Source of the DNA: Hydrogenimonas cancrithermarum
GTDB taxonomy: Bacteria > Campylobacterota > Campylobacteria > Campylobacterales > Hydrogenimonadaceae
Direction of reading: 5' to 3'
DNA: 64,000 nt
NCBI RefSeq assembly: GCF_030296055.1
Contig: NZ_AP027370.1
Coordinates: forward strand, 2,237,001-2,301,000
Shown: positions 35,093-43,499 of the stretch, in pieces
Layout of the letters: every line of letters begins with the position of its first letter
Numbering within the stretch: position 1 is the stretch's first letter
Notes under the pieces: generated by a model
What the model saw: the letters and a program-made list of their open reading frames with translations, nothing else
What the model was told of the DNA's origin: nothing
Database searches by the model: none
Program-made: the position numbers and the translations under genes

Positions 35093-36690
35093 AACTACAA
35101 AAACTCTTTGAGAACAAATGGTACACCTTGGGTGTACTGTTGATGGCTCAGATTTTGATCATATTCGACAATACCGGACTCTCCATCTCCACTGCAAATA
35201 TCATTTCGGAACTCAATACGACGCTTGACCAAGTTCAATTTTCGTTGGCGATGTATCCCATGGTAGCCGGTTCTTTGATGATCGCTGGTGGTATGCTGGG
35301 GCTGGTGATCGGATGGAAACGCCTGTTCCAGATCGGAGTAGGGCTTTATGTTCTGGCCGAACTCATCGTCGCAACTGCCGGCAGTATCGAAATTCTGATT
35401 TTCGGAGGCAGGGTTTTGGCGGGTTTGGCGGGAAGTATGATCATCCCTGCCGTTTTGGGCATGATCCCGGGCCTCTATTATGGAAAAGATAGGGTGCAAG
35501 CCTTTTCGTTGGTTGCGGTTGCGGTTGCGATAGGTTCCGCGATCAGTCCTTTTGTTTTTGCGATCATTATCGATAATTATAGTTTCAAACTGGGTTTCGG
35601 ATTCATGATGGTCATGTTTGGTTTAATGTTCACTTTCAGTTTTTTTATCAAAGACATTCCACTGCCCGACAAAAAGATCGTATTCGATTTTGTAGGCATG
35701 CTTTTGATGAGTACTTCGGTTTTTCTTTTTATGATCGGCTTGATGAAGATCGGTGAATGGGGTATTTGGTCTGCGCATAACGACGAAACCGCCATCATGG
35801 GTTTGAGCCCTTCACCGATTCTGGTATTGCTTGGATTTTTCATTTTTTATATTTTTTTGAAATGGGAGTCGAAAGTCGACAAAAAAGGCGGCGATTGCCT
35901 CTTGCCTTTGGAGTTTATCGAAAGTGCAGAAGTTCGTTCGGGATTGGGGTTTACTGCAGTTGTCTTCATGGCTTTCGTGACCATTACATTCATAGTTATA
36001 TCCTATATCCAGATTGTCGGAGAGTTTTCGGCTTTGAAAACGGCCGGGATGCTACTCTTTTTTTCGATAGGAATGATCGGAGGGTCTTTGGGGGCACCCG
36101 CATGGCTCTCTCGAATGTCGGCGAAAAGCGTCAATACACTTGGGTTCATAGCACTTATAGTTGGTCTTGTATCGATGTATTTCGGCTTGGAATACGCGGG
36201 AATCAATACTCTCATGCCGATAGGAATGTCGATCTTCGGGGTAGGGTTGGGAATCATTTCTGCCCAGATGTCTTTAATGGTAACCGAATCCCTTTCGCAT
36301 CAAGGTGCCATGCAGTCGGGAGGCGTTCAAGCGACTTTTAGAGGGATTGGCGAAGCGCTCGGAGTGGCTGTGCTCGGCACGACACTCATGCTCTCCACCA
36401 CACTTTCAATCAAAAATGCCGGCCGCTCCAACAACGAAATTTCCAAAAAGACAGCGGATTTGATCGTAGAAGTCAATACCATCCCGTTCAGTGCGGATAA
36501 AACATTTAAAATAATGTTAGATAAACACATCGAAGACGAGCGGGACAAAAAAGAGTTGATGCTGATAAATACCGAAGCGAGAAAATATGCCGCCGAGAAT
36601 GCGCTTGTCATCATGATCTTTCTGGTCTCGTTCTTCTATATGTTGCTTCAAAGAGGTGTTCGTGACGAATCGATTTTGAATAGTTCATAG
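35089..36690 (+). CDS. MFS drug/metabolite exporter, DHA2 (EmrB/QacA) type
   Basis: 533-residue inner-membrane protein with about fourteen predicted helices, the DHA2 plan. Motif-C-like GSAISPFVFAI is near residue 145, and an N-terminal pattern near 18-50 (IFDNTGLSISTANIISEL) matches the family's D-x-T-iVn-vALP. DHA2 members export drugs, toxic metabolites or polyamine-like compounds with proton antiport. Periplasmic adaptor (EmrA) and TolC genes are absent; a barrel-like protein follows instead. ATGA overlap with the preceding gene implies a shared transcript. Confidence 0.85.
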   Translation: MKLQKLFENKWYTLGVLLMAQILIIFDNTGLSISTANIISELNTTLDQVQFSLAMYPMVAGSLMIAGGMLGLVIGWKRLFQIGVGLYVLAELIVATAGSIEILIFGGRVLAGLAGSMIIPAVLGMIPGLYYGKDRVQAFSLVAVAVAIGSAISPFVFAIIIDNYSFKLGFGFMMVMFGLMFTFSFFIKDIPLPDKKIVFDFVGMLLMSTSVFLFMIGLMKIGEWGIWSAHNDETAIMGLSPSPILVLLGFFIFYIFLKWESKVDKKGGDCLLPLEFIESAEVRSGLGFTAVVFMAFVTITFIVISYIQIVGEFSALKTAGMLLFFSIGMIGGSLGAPAWLSRMSAKSVNTLGFIALIVGLVSMYFGLEYAGINTLMPIGMSIFGVGLGIISAQMSLMVTESLSHQGAMQSGGVQATFRGIGEALGVAVLGTTLMLSTTLSIKNAGRSNNEISKKTADLIVEVNTIPFSADKTFKIMLDKHIEDERDKKELMLINTEARKYAAENALVIMIFLVSFFYMLLQRGVRDESILNSS

Positions 36691-36791
36691 AACTCCATTT
36701 TCAATCTAGTGGGGTGAAGAAAAGCGGAACTTAAACAGAATTAACTAAAGGAGCTAATATTAATCAGCAAAATTTATTACAGACAATTTTT

Positions 36792-37676
36792 ATGGCTACC
36801 ATGTTTCTGTCAACACAGCTCATCTGGGCAATGGATGTGGGAACGATCGCCGCGGCATATACTTCTGAAGTGAAAGATGAAATCGAAGAAGAGGCCCTGG
36901 AGGAGGATAAAAGTGCCGAAGAACTTGCCAAACAATTGGCAAATCCCATCGCAGCTTTGATATCCTTGCCATTTCAGCTCAATTATGACAGAGGATACTA
37001 TCATTCAACTGGCGACGATAGCAATAAATGGACATTGAACATCCAGCCGGTCGTACCTATATCGCTCAACGAAGATTGGAATTTGATTTCCAGAACGATC
37101 GTTCCGATCGTTCGAATGGATAATACACCTCCAGGAAACGGCATTGAGAGTGGAGTAGGCGATATCGTTCAAAGCCTTTTTCTCTCCCCGGCTCTCCCGA
37201 CCGAGAATGGATGGGTATGGGGAATCGGCCCGGTATTTCTGATTCCTACGGACAGCGACAATATTTCCGCCAGAAAGTGGGGAGTGGGTCCCACAGCCGT
37301 AGCGCTCAAACAAGATGGCCCTTTGACCTACGGAGTGCTGGCGAACCATCTGTGGTCAATCGCCGGAGAGGATATCGAAGACGACAATGGGAATGTCTTG
37401 AACGATATAAGCCAGACATTCGTACAGCCGTTTTTCTCCTATACGACATCGGAAGCGATCACCGTGACGACAATGATGGAGACCACCTATAACTGGAATG
37501 CCACGAATGGGAATGAATGGAGTGTGCCGATTTTCCTGATGGTCTCGAAAGTCGATAAAATAGGCGGACAGCTCGTCAATTATGCGGGAGGTGTCAAGTA
37601 TTATGCCCAAAGCCCGGATGGAGGGGCCGAAGGATGGGGAGCACGGATCGTCTTTACATTTTTGTTTCCCAAATAA
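36792..37676 (+). CDS. Outer-membrane beta-barrel-like protein (MetA-pathway/transporter-like)
   Basis: 294 residues from the first ATG. After a signal-like stretch and an acidic segment (KDEIEEEALEEDKSAEE) it consists of alternating amphipathic strands ending in Phe (ARIVFTFLFPK), typical of an outer-membrane barrel. It resembles the 'MetA pathway of phenol degradation' family (segments such as GVGDIVQSLFLSP, GIGPVFLIPT, WGVGPTAVALKQ). The ATG has no ribosome site. An in-frame AUU 33 nt upstream (36759) has AAAGGAG at 5-nt spacing and would give a fuller signal peptide, so translation may start there. It lies about 100 nt after the exporter and is likely part of the same module. Confidence 0.72.
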   Translation: MATMFLSTQLIWAMDVGTIAAAYTSEVKDEIEEEALEEDKSAEELAKQLANPIAALISLPFQLNYDRGYYHSTGDDSNKWTLNIQPVVPISLNEDWNLISRTIVPIVRMDNTPPGNGIESGVGDIVQSLFLSPALPTENGWVWGIGPVFLIPTDSDNISARKWGVGPTAVALKQDGPLTYGVLANHLWSIAGEDIEDDNGNVLNDISQTFVQPFFSYTTSEAITVTTMMETTYNWNATNGNEWSVPIFLMVSKVDKIGGQLVNYAGGVKYYAQSPDGGAEGWGARIVFTFLFPK

Positions 37677-37719
37677 AATACATACTTAATTAAGTTAAGG
37701 ATCAAGCGTAAAAAGCGGC

Positions 37720-38814
37720 TCAACGGATGGAAAAATACTTCGCTTCACTGGTGTCGGTCCACGGTTTGATGCGGCGGTAGTAACTCTCCATCGAAGCGTA
37801 GACGTGTTTGAAATCTTCGCTTCGGGCACTCTGTTCTTCGACCACTTCCATCACCGCTTTTTTCGCCGCTGCGATAATATCGGAGGGAAAATCGCGTATC
37901 TGTACGCCGAGCTCCTTCAGTTTTTTGAGGGCTTTGGCATTTTCGTCCATAAATTCGTGGTACATTTCGTTTGTCATCGCTTCGGAAGCGTAGCGAAGGA
38001 TCGCTTTGTGTTCGTCGCTGAGGCTTTCGAAACGTGCCTTGTTGAACGTGAGTTCGAGGATGGAGCCCGGTTCGTGCCATCCCGTGTAGTAGTTGGGGGC
38101 GACTTTGTAGAAACCCATGCGGATGTCGAGTGCCGGCCCGACCCACTCGGTCGCGTCGATCGTGCCGCGTTCGAGCGAGGTGTAGATTTCGCCGGCAGGG
38201 AGCAGGATGGGGTTGACGCCGAGCTTCGCCATCACTTCGCCCCCAAGCCCGGGAATGCGCATCTTCAATCCCTTCAGGTCGGCGAGCGATTCGATCGGTT
38301 TTCTGAACCAGCCGCCCATCTGTACACCGGTATTGCCGCCCATGAAGGGGTAGAGGTTGAATTTGGCGTAGAGTTCGCGCCATAGGTCGTAACCGCCGCC
38401 GTAGTTCATCCAGCAACTCAGTTCACTGGCCACCATACCGAGCGGCAGGCCGCTGAAGAGTGCGAATGCCGGGTTTTTCCCTTTCCAGTAGTATGGCCCC
38501 GAATGGAAACCGTCGATCTGTCCGCTGCTTGTCGCGTCGAAAACGGCGAGTGCAGGAACGAGAATGTTTTTTGGATAGACCTTGATCTCCAGACTCCCGC
38601 CACTCATCGCCTTGACCTTCTCGGCGAAGCGGTCGACACCCGTCCCCATAATCGGGAAGTTCGCCGGCCAGCTGGTGGCGATTTTGAGTTTCACTCTGCG
38701 CTGCCGATTGACGCTGAAACTCTTTTTCCCTTCGACCTGTTCTCTAGTACACCCCGAAAAAGTGGCGGCCGCACCCACAACCGCCGCCGATTTCAGAAAA
38801 TCTCTTCGTTTCAT
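37720..38814 (-). CDS. TRAP transporter solute-binding protein (DctP family), orphan
   Basis: Periplasmic substrate-binding protein of 364 residues. The N-terminus has a twin-arginine motif (RRDFLKS) and then a lipobox (FSGC), so it should be exported folded and lipid-anchored. DctP-family segments follow: KIATSWPANFP, DGFHSGPYYW, LKGLKMRIPGLGGEVMAKLGVNPILLPAGEIYTSLERGTIDATEW. The conserved Arg of this motif (in KMRIPG) normally binds a carboxylate. No DctQ or DctM membrane genes are in the window. The preceding spacer holds tandem 100-bp repeats. Confidence 0.9.
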   Translation of the reverse strand: MKRRDFLKSAAVVGAAATFSGCTREQVEGKKSFSVNRQRRVKLKIATSWPANFPIMGTGVDRFAEKVKAMSGGSLEIKVYPKNILVPALAVFDATSSGQIDGFHSGPYYWKGKNPAFALFSGLPLGMVASELSCWMNYGGGYDLWRELYAKFNLYPFMGGNTGVQMGGWFRKPIESLADLKGLKMRIPGLGGEVMAKLGVNPILLPAGEIYTSLERGTIDATEWVGPALDIRMGFYKVAPNYYTGWHEPGSILELTFNKARFESLSDEHKAILRYASEAMTNEMYHEFMDENAKALKKLKELGVQIRDFPSDIIAAAKKAVMEVVEEQSARSEDFKHVYASMESYYRRIKPWTDTSEAKYFSIR

Positions 38815-38863
38815 CGTTTGCCTTTTTCAATAGAATCGATCAATACGGAAATAAAATATTCAA

Positions 38864-38869
38864 ATTATA
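38864..38869 (-). promoter_or_regulatory. Putative -10 box for the TRAP binding protein gene
   Basis: TATAAT on the minus strand (GGTATAATTTG), 50 nt before the start codon and between the gene and the tandem repeats. Confidence 0.55.
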
Positions 38870-38971
38870 CCGACCGAAGCAAAAATTATCGATAAGAGTG
38901 ATTGAAGGAGAAACATAGAACGGAGTGAGCCGAAGCGATACGACAAGCAGCCGCACCAGTGCGGCGGGCCT

Positions 38972-39247
38972 GCTGCCGAAGCGAACCCAGTGTTAACGTA
39001 GGGCGAGTGGCTTTGCCGGTCGACTGTGTTTGCCGAAGGCAAGATCTGAAGCGGTACAACCGCGTGGGCCCGCTGCCGAAGCGAACCCAGTGTTAACGTA
39101 GGGCGAGTGGCTTTGCCGGTCGACTGTGTTTGCCGAAGGCAAGATCTGAAGCGGTACAACCGCGTGGGCCCGCTGCCGAAGCGAACCCAGTGTTAACGTA
39201 GGGCGAGTGGCTTTGCCGGTCGACTGTGTTTGCCGAAGGCAAGATCT
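38972..39247. repeat. Exact 100-bp tandem repeat, about 2.8 copies
   Basis: Two full 100-bp units (38972-39071 and 39072-39171) and a 76-bp partial third unit (39172-39247), identical by eye. The unit contains a TTGCC/GGCAA hairpin, a GCGGT/ACCGC hairpin and the palindrome GTTAAC. The left flank (about 38948-38970) is a divergent half-unit in which the second hairpin is kept with different bases (CCGCAC/GTGCGG). The period is not a multiple of three, so it does not encode a repeat protein. It ends exactly at the stop codon of the calcium exchanger and sits upstream of the TRAP gene. Confidence 0.95.
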
Positions 39248-40411
39248 CTAATGATAAAAGGCGGCGATCACCGCATAGGCGAGGAAGAACATCAGATGCG
39301 ATATCCCCTCGACGTAGTTGGTCTCTCCATTGTCCGTCGTTTTCCATGCAAGAATGACCGTTAGAATCAGTGCGCCGATCTGCAAGGAGTTGAAGTCGAG
39401 AGAGAGCTGGACATCGGCGAGCGGTGCCAGCATCATCAGGATGGGAACCGTCAGCAGGATCGAGACGGTCGACGCACCCATCGCTATGTTGACGACACGC
39501 TGGATCTGGTCGCTTTTGGCCGCTTTGACGGCAGTGAAGAGTTCGGGCGAGACACTGATGATCGCGATGACGAGACCGGCGAGGGCAGCCGAGACACCGA
39601 AGTCATTGGCGATCTGCATCCCATCACTCGCGAAGATCTCTGCGATAATACCGATGAAGAAAATGAGACCGAAAATGGCGAAGAAATTGGCGATATTCGG
39701 AAGCTTTTCGAAGATGTAGTCATCATCTTCCTCCTCTTCGTTGTGCTGTGCCTTTTTACGCCGTAGACGGAAGATTCGGCTTCTCGCCGTCGCCTTGAAG
39801 AAGTGGATATGCGTTTTGGTTTGGAAAATGAAAATCGTCACATAGTAGACGATCAGCAAAAAGGCGATGATGTAACTTGCCGTCATGATCGATTCGCCAC
39901 TTCCTTTTGAATACTGCAGCAGACTCGGCACGAGCAGTGCAACCGAAGCGACGAGGAGAATGGTCGTGTAGGTGCTGGAGGTGTCTTCGTTGTGCTCCTG
40001 CTCCTTGAAACGAAGTCCTCCGACAAAGACGGCGATGCCGAGCAGGACGTTCATATCGACGATGACGGCGGAGATGATTCCTCCTTTGACCGTTTCGAGG
40101 GCATGGGCGCCATGGCTGCTCTCCATCAAAATCATGAAAAGGAGCAGTATCTCGACGGCGACGGCACTGAATGTCAGGACGAAACTGGCATACGGTTCCT
40201 GCAGCCGTTCGGCTAGAATCTCGGCGATTTCGGAAACGGTAAACGAAAAAGATGCGATGCCGAGACCTGCAAAAAGTGTCGCCAGATAGGGATGGTCGGT
40301 AAGATGGAAGGTAAAAGCGGCGATGGCGAAAAGAAAACCTGCGATCAGGTCCCAGTAGTCTTGAAGAAAGTTCTGTAAGTCCGACGACGAGGGTTCGGAA
40401 GTACTGTTCAT
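39248..40411 (-). CDS. CaCA-family calcium/cation antiporter
   Basis: 387-residue inner-membrane protein with about eleven helices and a charged cytosolic loop (RRKKAQHNEEEEDDD, about residues 219-233) between its halves. Each half has the exchanger pattern with an acidic residue in a polar helix (FSAVAVEILLLF near 88 and ISVSPELFTAVKA near 290). The split architecture resembles ChaA/CAX-type Ca2+/H+ exchangers more than the YrbG protein encoded near 29 kb. Its stop codon abuts the 100-bp repeats. Directly follows the MurF-domain gene. Confidence 0.82.
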   Translation of the reverse strand: MNSTSEPSSSDLQNFLQDYWDLIAGFLFAIAAFTFHLTDHPYLATLFAGLGIASFSFTVSEIAEILAERLQEPYASFVLTFSAVAVEILLLFMILMESSHGAHALETVKGGIISAVIVDMNVLLGIAVFVGGLRFKEQEHNEDTSSTYTTILLVASVALLVPSLLQYSKGSGESIMTASYIIAFLLIVYYVTIFIFQTKTHIHFFKATARSRIFRLRRKKAQHNEEEEDDDYIFEKLPNIANFFAIFGLIFFIGIIAEIFASDGMQIANDFGVSAALAGLVIAIISVSPELFTAVKAAKSDQIQRVVNIAMGASTVSILLTVPILMMLAPLADVQLSLDFNSLQIGALILTVILAWKTTDNGETNYVEGISHLMFFLAYAVIAAFYH

Positions 40412-41428
40412 CTAAAATAGTCCTTTTGTCATGGTGTGGTGGCCGATCAGGCCGAGTTTTTCCATTGTATCGAAAAAAGGTTCGCTTCGCATGTCGACGA
40501 GAATGGAGTATCCCGGATGCTGGAGCTCTTCTCGAACCAATTTGACCAACTTTTCGATGGCTCCGTATTCGCGCTTTGGTAACTTTATATCACATTGAAA
40601 CTTAATTTGAGTTGGGATGTAGAGGCTACATCTGGTCCAGCGGACCCTGTCGAACTGAGTGAGACAGCGGCATCCGAGACGGCTGTCGGCAAAGAGCAGT
40701 ACCCGGTCGCTCTCTCCGAAATCGCGCCGAAACCCTTTCGCGTCGACGAAAATGGGTTCAAAGGAGGGAGTATATTCGAGATGTGTGAGCGTGAAGGGAG
40801 CGTTTAGTGTCTGAAGCGTCCCCACGGCATCGAGAAAAGAGGCCATCATGCAAGGAACGAGCGGGAGCCGTTCGTAATACTTCTCTTTGAGGATGAAAGA
40901 GGTCTCGAAGAGCGTCTGCGAGACGATCTCGGCGTCTACAGGCTCCGGCTCTATACGTCTAGGGCCGACTCCGATATGCTCCAGAAATAGCCTGTCGTCG
41001 CACAGTATCGTCTGCTTTTGGCTGGAGGCGAAAATTTGGGCGCTCATCCGGGCACTCTCTCCATCGAGAAGAAGAACTGCAGAGTCGAAACTTATATGGT
41101 AAAGAAACTCCATCACCTCTTTGGAAACGAAAAAAATAGTTCGGGGATTGACCATCAGCCAGAGACGAAGGAGTTTGGGAAGTGTGCAGGAGATGTCGTC
41201 TACTAGAATCCATGCGATCTCTTCGTCTTCCGGTACGACGGGTTTGTCGGTGATGATACCGTAAGCCCCCTGGGCAATGGCCTGTGCAATCTCTTCGGAA
41301 GATCGTGCGACGAAAAGGGCACCCCTCGTCACTTTCTTGAGTGTGAGTGCGACGGCGTCGAATCGGGAAATGGAGGGGGCGTTGAGAAGCTTGCCACCCG
41401 TGACGGCAAGAACGTTTTCAAGCCGCAT
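40412..41428 (-). CDS. MurF N-terminal-domain-like protein without the ATPase core
   Basis: 338 residues. The first ~95 match the substrate-binding N-domain of MurF/MurE (FDAVALTLKKVTRGALFVAR, then QGAYGIITDKP and WILVDD). The ATP-binding loop GxxGKT that should come next is absent, and the remaining ~240 residues contain no Mur-ligase motif I can identify. A peptidoglycan-precursor-binding or regulatory role is possible, but this is inference. It lies between the calcium exchanger and metG, 8 nt after metG, and is probably co-transcribed. Confidence 0.6.
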   Translation of the reverse strand: MRLENVLAVTGGKLLNAPSISRFDAVALTLKKVTRGALFVARSSEEIAQAIAQGAYGIITDKPVVPEDEEIAWILVDDISCTLPKLLRLWLMVNPRTIFFVSKEVMEFLYHISFDSAVLLLDGESARMSAQIFASSQKQTILCDDRLFLEHIGVGPRRIEPEPVDAEIVSQTLFETSFILKEKYYERLPLVPCMMASFLDAVGTLQTLNAPFTLTHLEYTPSFEPIFVDAKGFRRDFGESDRVLLFADSRLGCRCLTQFDRVRWTRCSLYIPTQIKFQCDIKLPKREYGAIEKLVKLVREELQHPGYSILVDMRSEPFFDTMEKLGLIGHHTMTKGLF

Positions 41429-41436
41429 CGGAAACG

Positions 41437-43404
41437 TCAGCCGATGGCACTGCCGGCTTTTCTCGGTTTTTCCGGGCGAATGAGGCAGAGTCCTTCATCG
41501 TCTTTCGCTGCGAGCAGCATGCCTTCGCTCAGCATGCCCATCAGTTTCGCCGGTTTGAGGTTGGCGACGACGCAGACCTGTGTATCTTTGAGGTCTTCCG
41601 GGCTGTACCACTCTTTGATGCCGGCGACGATCTGGCGCGGTTTCTCTTCCCCGAGGTCGACCTGGAGTTTGAGAAGCTTTTTGCTTTTCGGAACCTCTTC
41701 GGCTTCGACGACGGTTCCGACTTTCAGTTGGACCTGGAAGAACTGGTCGATCGTGATGAGGTTCGCACCGCTCTCCTCATCCTGAGTCTGGGGTTTTGAT
41801 TTTTGATTTTTGATTTTTTCCTCTTTTTTTGCGGCTTCGGCTTTTGCGGCGGGGGTTTCCACCAACGGTTCTTCGATACGTGGGAAGAGAGGCGGGATCT
41901 TTTCGATCGTGAATTCGTCCAGAAGTTCGTTGTTTTTGATCAGTTCGACGTAACTGGCATTGTTGACCGTAAATCCCAGCGCCTTTGCGATGGTTTGCGT
42001 GGTTTTCGGCATGAAAGGGTGTAGCAGAACCGCCACTCTCGCCAGGATGTTGGCGACGAGCGCGATCGTTGCCATCGCTTCATCCTCTTTTCCCTCTTTC
42101 ATCTTGACCCACGGCATTCCGGTGTCGATCGCTTTGTTGGCGATGCGCAGTGTCTTCCAGAGGTCTTCGAGGTAGCGATTGGTCTGGATCTCGTACAGAT
42201 GCTTCTCGACAGGCTCCAAAATGGCTTCGACCTCTTTCAGTTCGGACGCATGAAACTTTCTGACGCCATCGCTTGTGATTTTGAAGTCGAAATATTTTCC
42301 GCTCATTCCGATGATACGGTTGAGCAGGTTTCCGAGGTCGTTGCCGAGATCGGAGTTGATGCGGTCGATCAGAGCACGCTGGCTGAAGTCGCCATCCTGG
42401 CCGAAAGGGACTTCGCGCAGCATGAAATAGCGAAAGTTCTCCAATCCGTAGGCGTCGGCGATCTCTTTTGGGTCGACGACATTTCCTTTGGATTTGCTCA
42501 TCTTCTCCCCGTTTCGCGTCCACCAGCCGTGTGCCGCGACATGGTGGGGAAGCTCGAGACCGAGACTCATCAAAAATGCGGGCCAGTAGATGGCGTGAAA
42601 GCGCAGGATGTCTTTGCCGATCAGGTGGACTTTGGCCGGCCAGTACTCCATCAGCTTTTCGTCGGTACCGTATCCGAGTGCCGTCACGTAGTTCATCAAA
42701 GCGTCGAGCCAGACATACATGACATGTTTCGGATCGTCGATGCTCTTGGGCAGTTTGACACCCCAGTCGAAACTGGTACGGGTGATAGAGAGATCCTCCA
42801 GACCGTTTTTCACGAAGTTGATCACTTCATTGCGTTTGGCTTTGGGAAGGATGCAGTCGGATTTGCTCTCATACCACTCGAGCAGCCTATCCTGATATTT
42901 CGAAAGTCGGAAAAAGTAGCTCTCCTCCTCCACCATCGTAGTCGAGCGGCCGCATTCGGGGCAGAATTCATCGTCGATGAGCTGGGTTTCGGGGAAAAAG
43001 GTTTCACAGCTTACGCAGTAGTGGCCGCGGTAGACATCTTTATAGATATCGCCGTTGTCATACATCACTTCGAACGCTTTTTGCACTCCCTTCATGTGGT
43101 CGGGATCGGTCGTTCGGATGAATTTGTCGTAACTGATCTCGAATTCGTCCCAGAGCTGCTTGAAGCGGTTGGAAATTTCGTCGGCGTACTCTTGCGGGCT
43201 TTTTCCGCGCGCTTTCGCCGCCTGCTCGATCTTCTGGCCGTGCTCGTCGGTACCGGTAAGGAAAAAGACATCCATCCCTGCCATGCGCGAGTATCGTGCC
43301 AGTGTATCCGCGATGATCGTCGTATAGGCGTGACCGATGTGTGGCACGTCGTTGACATAGTAGATGGGGGTGGTGATATAGACTTTTTTACATTTGTCGC
43401 TCAT
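41437..43404 (-). CDS. metG: Methionyl-tRNA synthetase
   Basis: Class I synthetase of 655 residues. HIGH motif VPHIGHAYT near residue 20, zinc knuckle with two Cys pairs (CVSC and CPEC near 127-148), KMSKS motif GEKMSKSKGN near 300 and a C-terminal tRNA-binding (Arc1p/EMAP-like) domain (about 550-655, FFQVQLKVGTVVEAEEV). A Lys/Glu/Ala linker joins the two. Start ATG has GAAGG ahead; a long inverted repeat lies just upstream. Confidence 0.96.
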   Translation of the reverse strand: MSDKCKKVYITTPIYYVNDVPHIGHAYTTIIADTLARYSRMAGMDVFFLTGTDEHGQKIEQAAKARGKSPQEYADEISNRFKQLWDEFEISYDKFIRTTDPDHMKGVQKAFEVMYDNGDIYKDVYRGHYCVSCETFFPETQLIDDEFCPECGRSTTMVEEESYFFRLSKYQDRLLEWYESKSDCILPKAKRNEVINFVKNGLEDLSITRTSFDWGVKLPKSIDDPKHVMYVWLDALMNYVTALGYGTDEKLMEYWPAKVHLIGKDILRFHAIYWPAFLMSLGLELPHHVAAHGWWTRNGEKMSKSKGNVVDPKEIADAYGLENFRYFMLREVPFGQDGDFSQRALIDRINSDLGNDLGNLLNRIIGMSGKYFDFKITSDGVRKFHASELKEVEAILEPVEKHLYEIQTNRYLEDLWKTLRIANKAIDTGMPWVKMKEGKEDEAMATIALVANILARVAVLLHPFMPKTTQTIAKALGFTVNNASYVELIKNNELLDEFTIEKIPPLFPRIEEPLVETPAAKAEAAKKEEKIKNQKSKPQTQDEESGANLITIDQFFQVQLKVGTVVEAEEVPKSKKLLKLQVDLGEEKPRQIVAGIKEWYSPEDLKDTQVCVVANLKPAKLMGMLSEGMLLAAKDDEGLCLIRPEKPRKAGSAIG

Positions 43405-43428
43405 AAATTAACCTTCGATTTGGTGAAT

Positions 43429-43499
43429 ATTGAAAAATGAATAGTGAAAACTCGAGGGGCGTTGCACTCCATTTCATTTTTCCACTATTCATTTTTCAT
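43429..43499. repeat. Inverted repeat, ~22-bp arms, upstream of metG
   Basis: Left arm 43429-43450 and right arm 43477-43499 are complementary apart from one extra C, around a 26-nt loop. The arms are A/T-rich (core GAATAGTG / CACTATTC). The element fills the gap between metG and the small Cys protein and supplies the latter's stop codon. It may be a small mobile or interspersed repeat, or a transcription terminator. Confidence 0.75.

Noticed and set aside
38972-39247. CRISPR array
   Set aside because: The units are contiguous 100-bp copies without variable spacers, and there are no cas genes nearby.
38860-39347. Two minus-strand ORFs (99 and 84 residues) across the tandem repeats
   Set aside because: They read the 100-bp repeat in shifting frames, and a 100-nt period cannot keep one frame; they are products of the repeat, not genes.
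42199-43440. 413-codon plus-strand frame
   Set aside because: Antisense to metG, which has HIGH, zinc-knuckle and KMSKS motifs.
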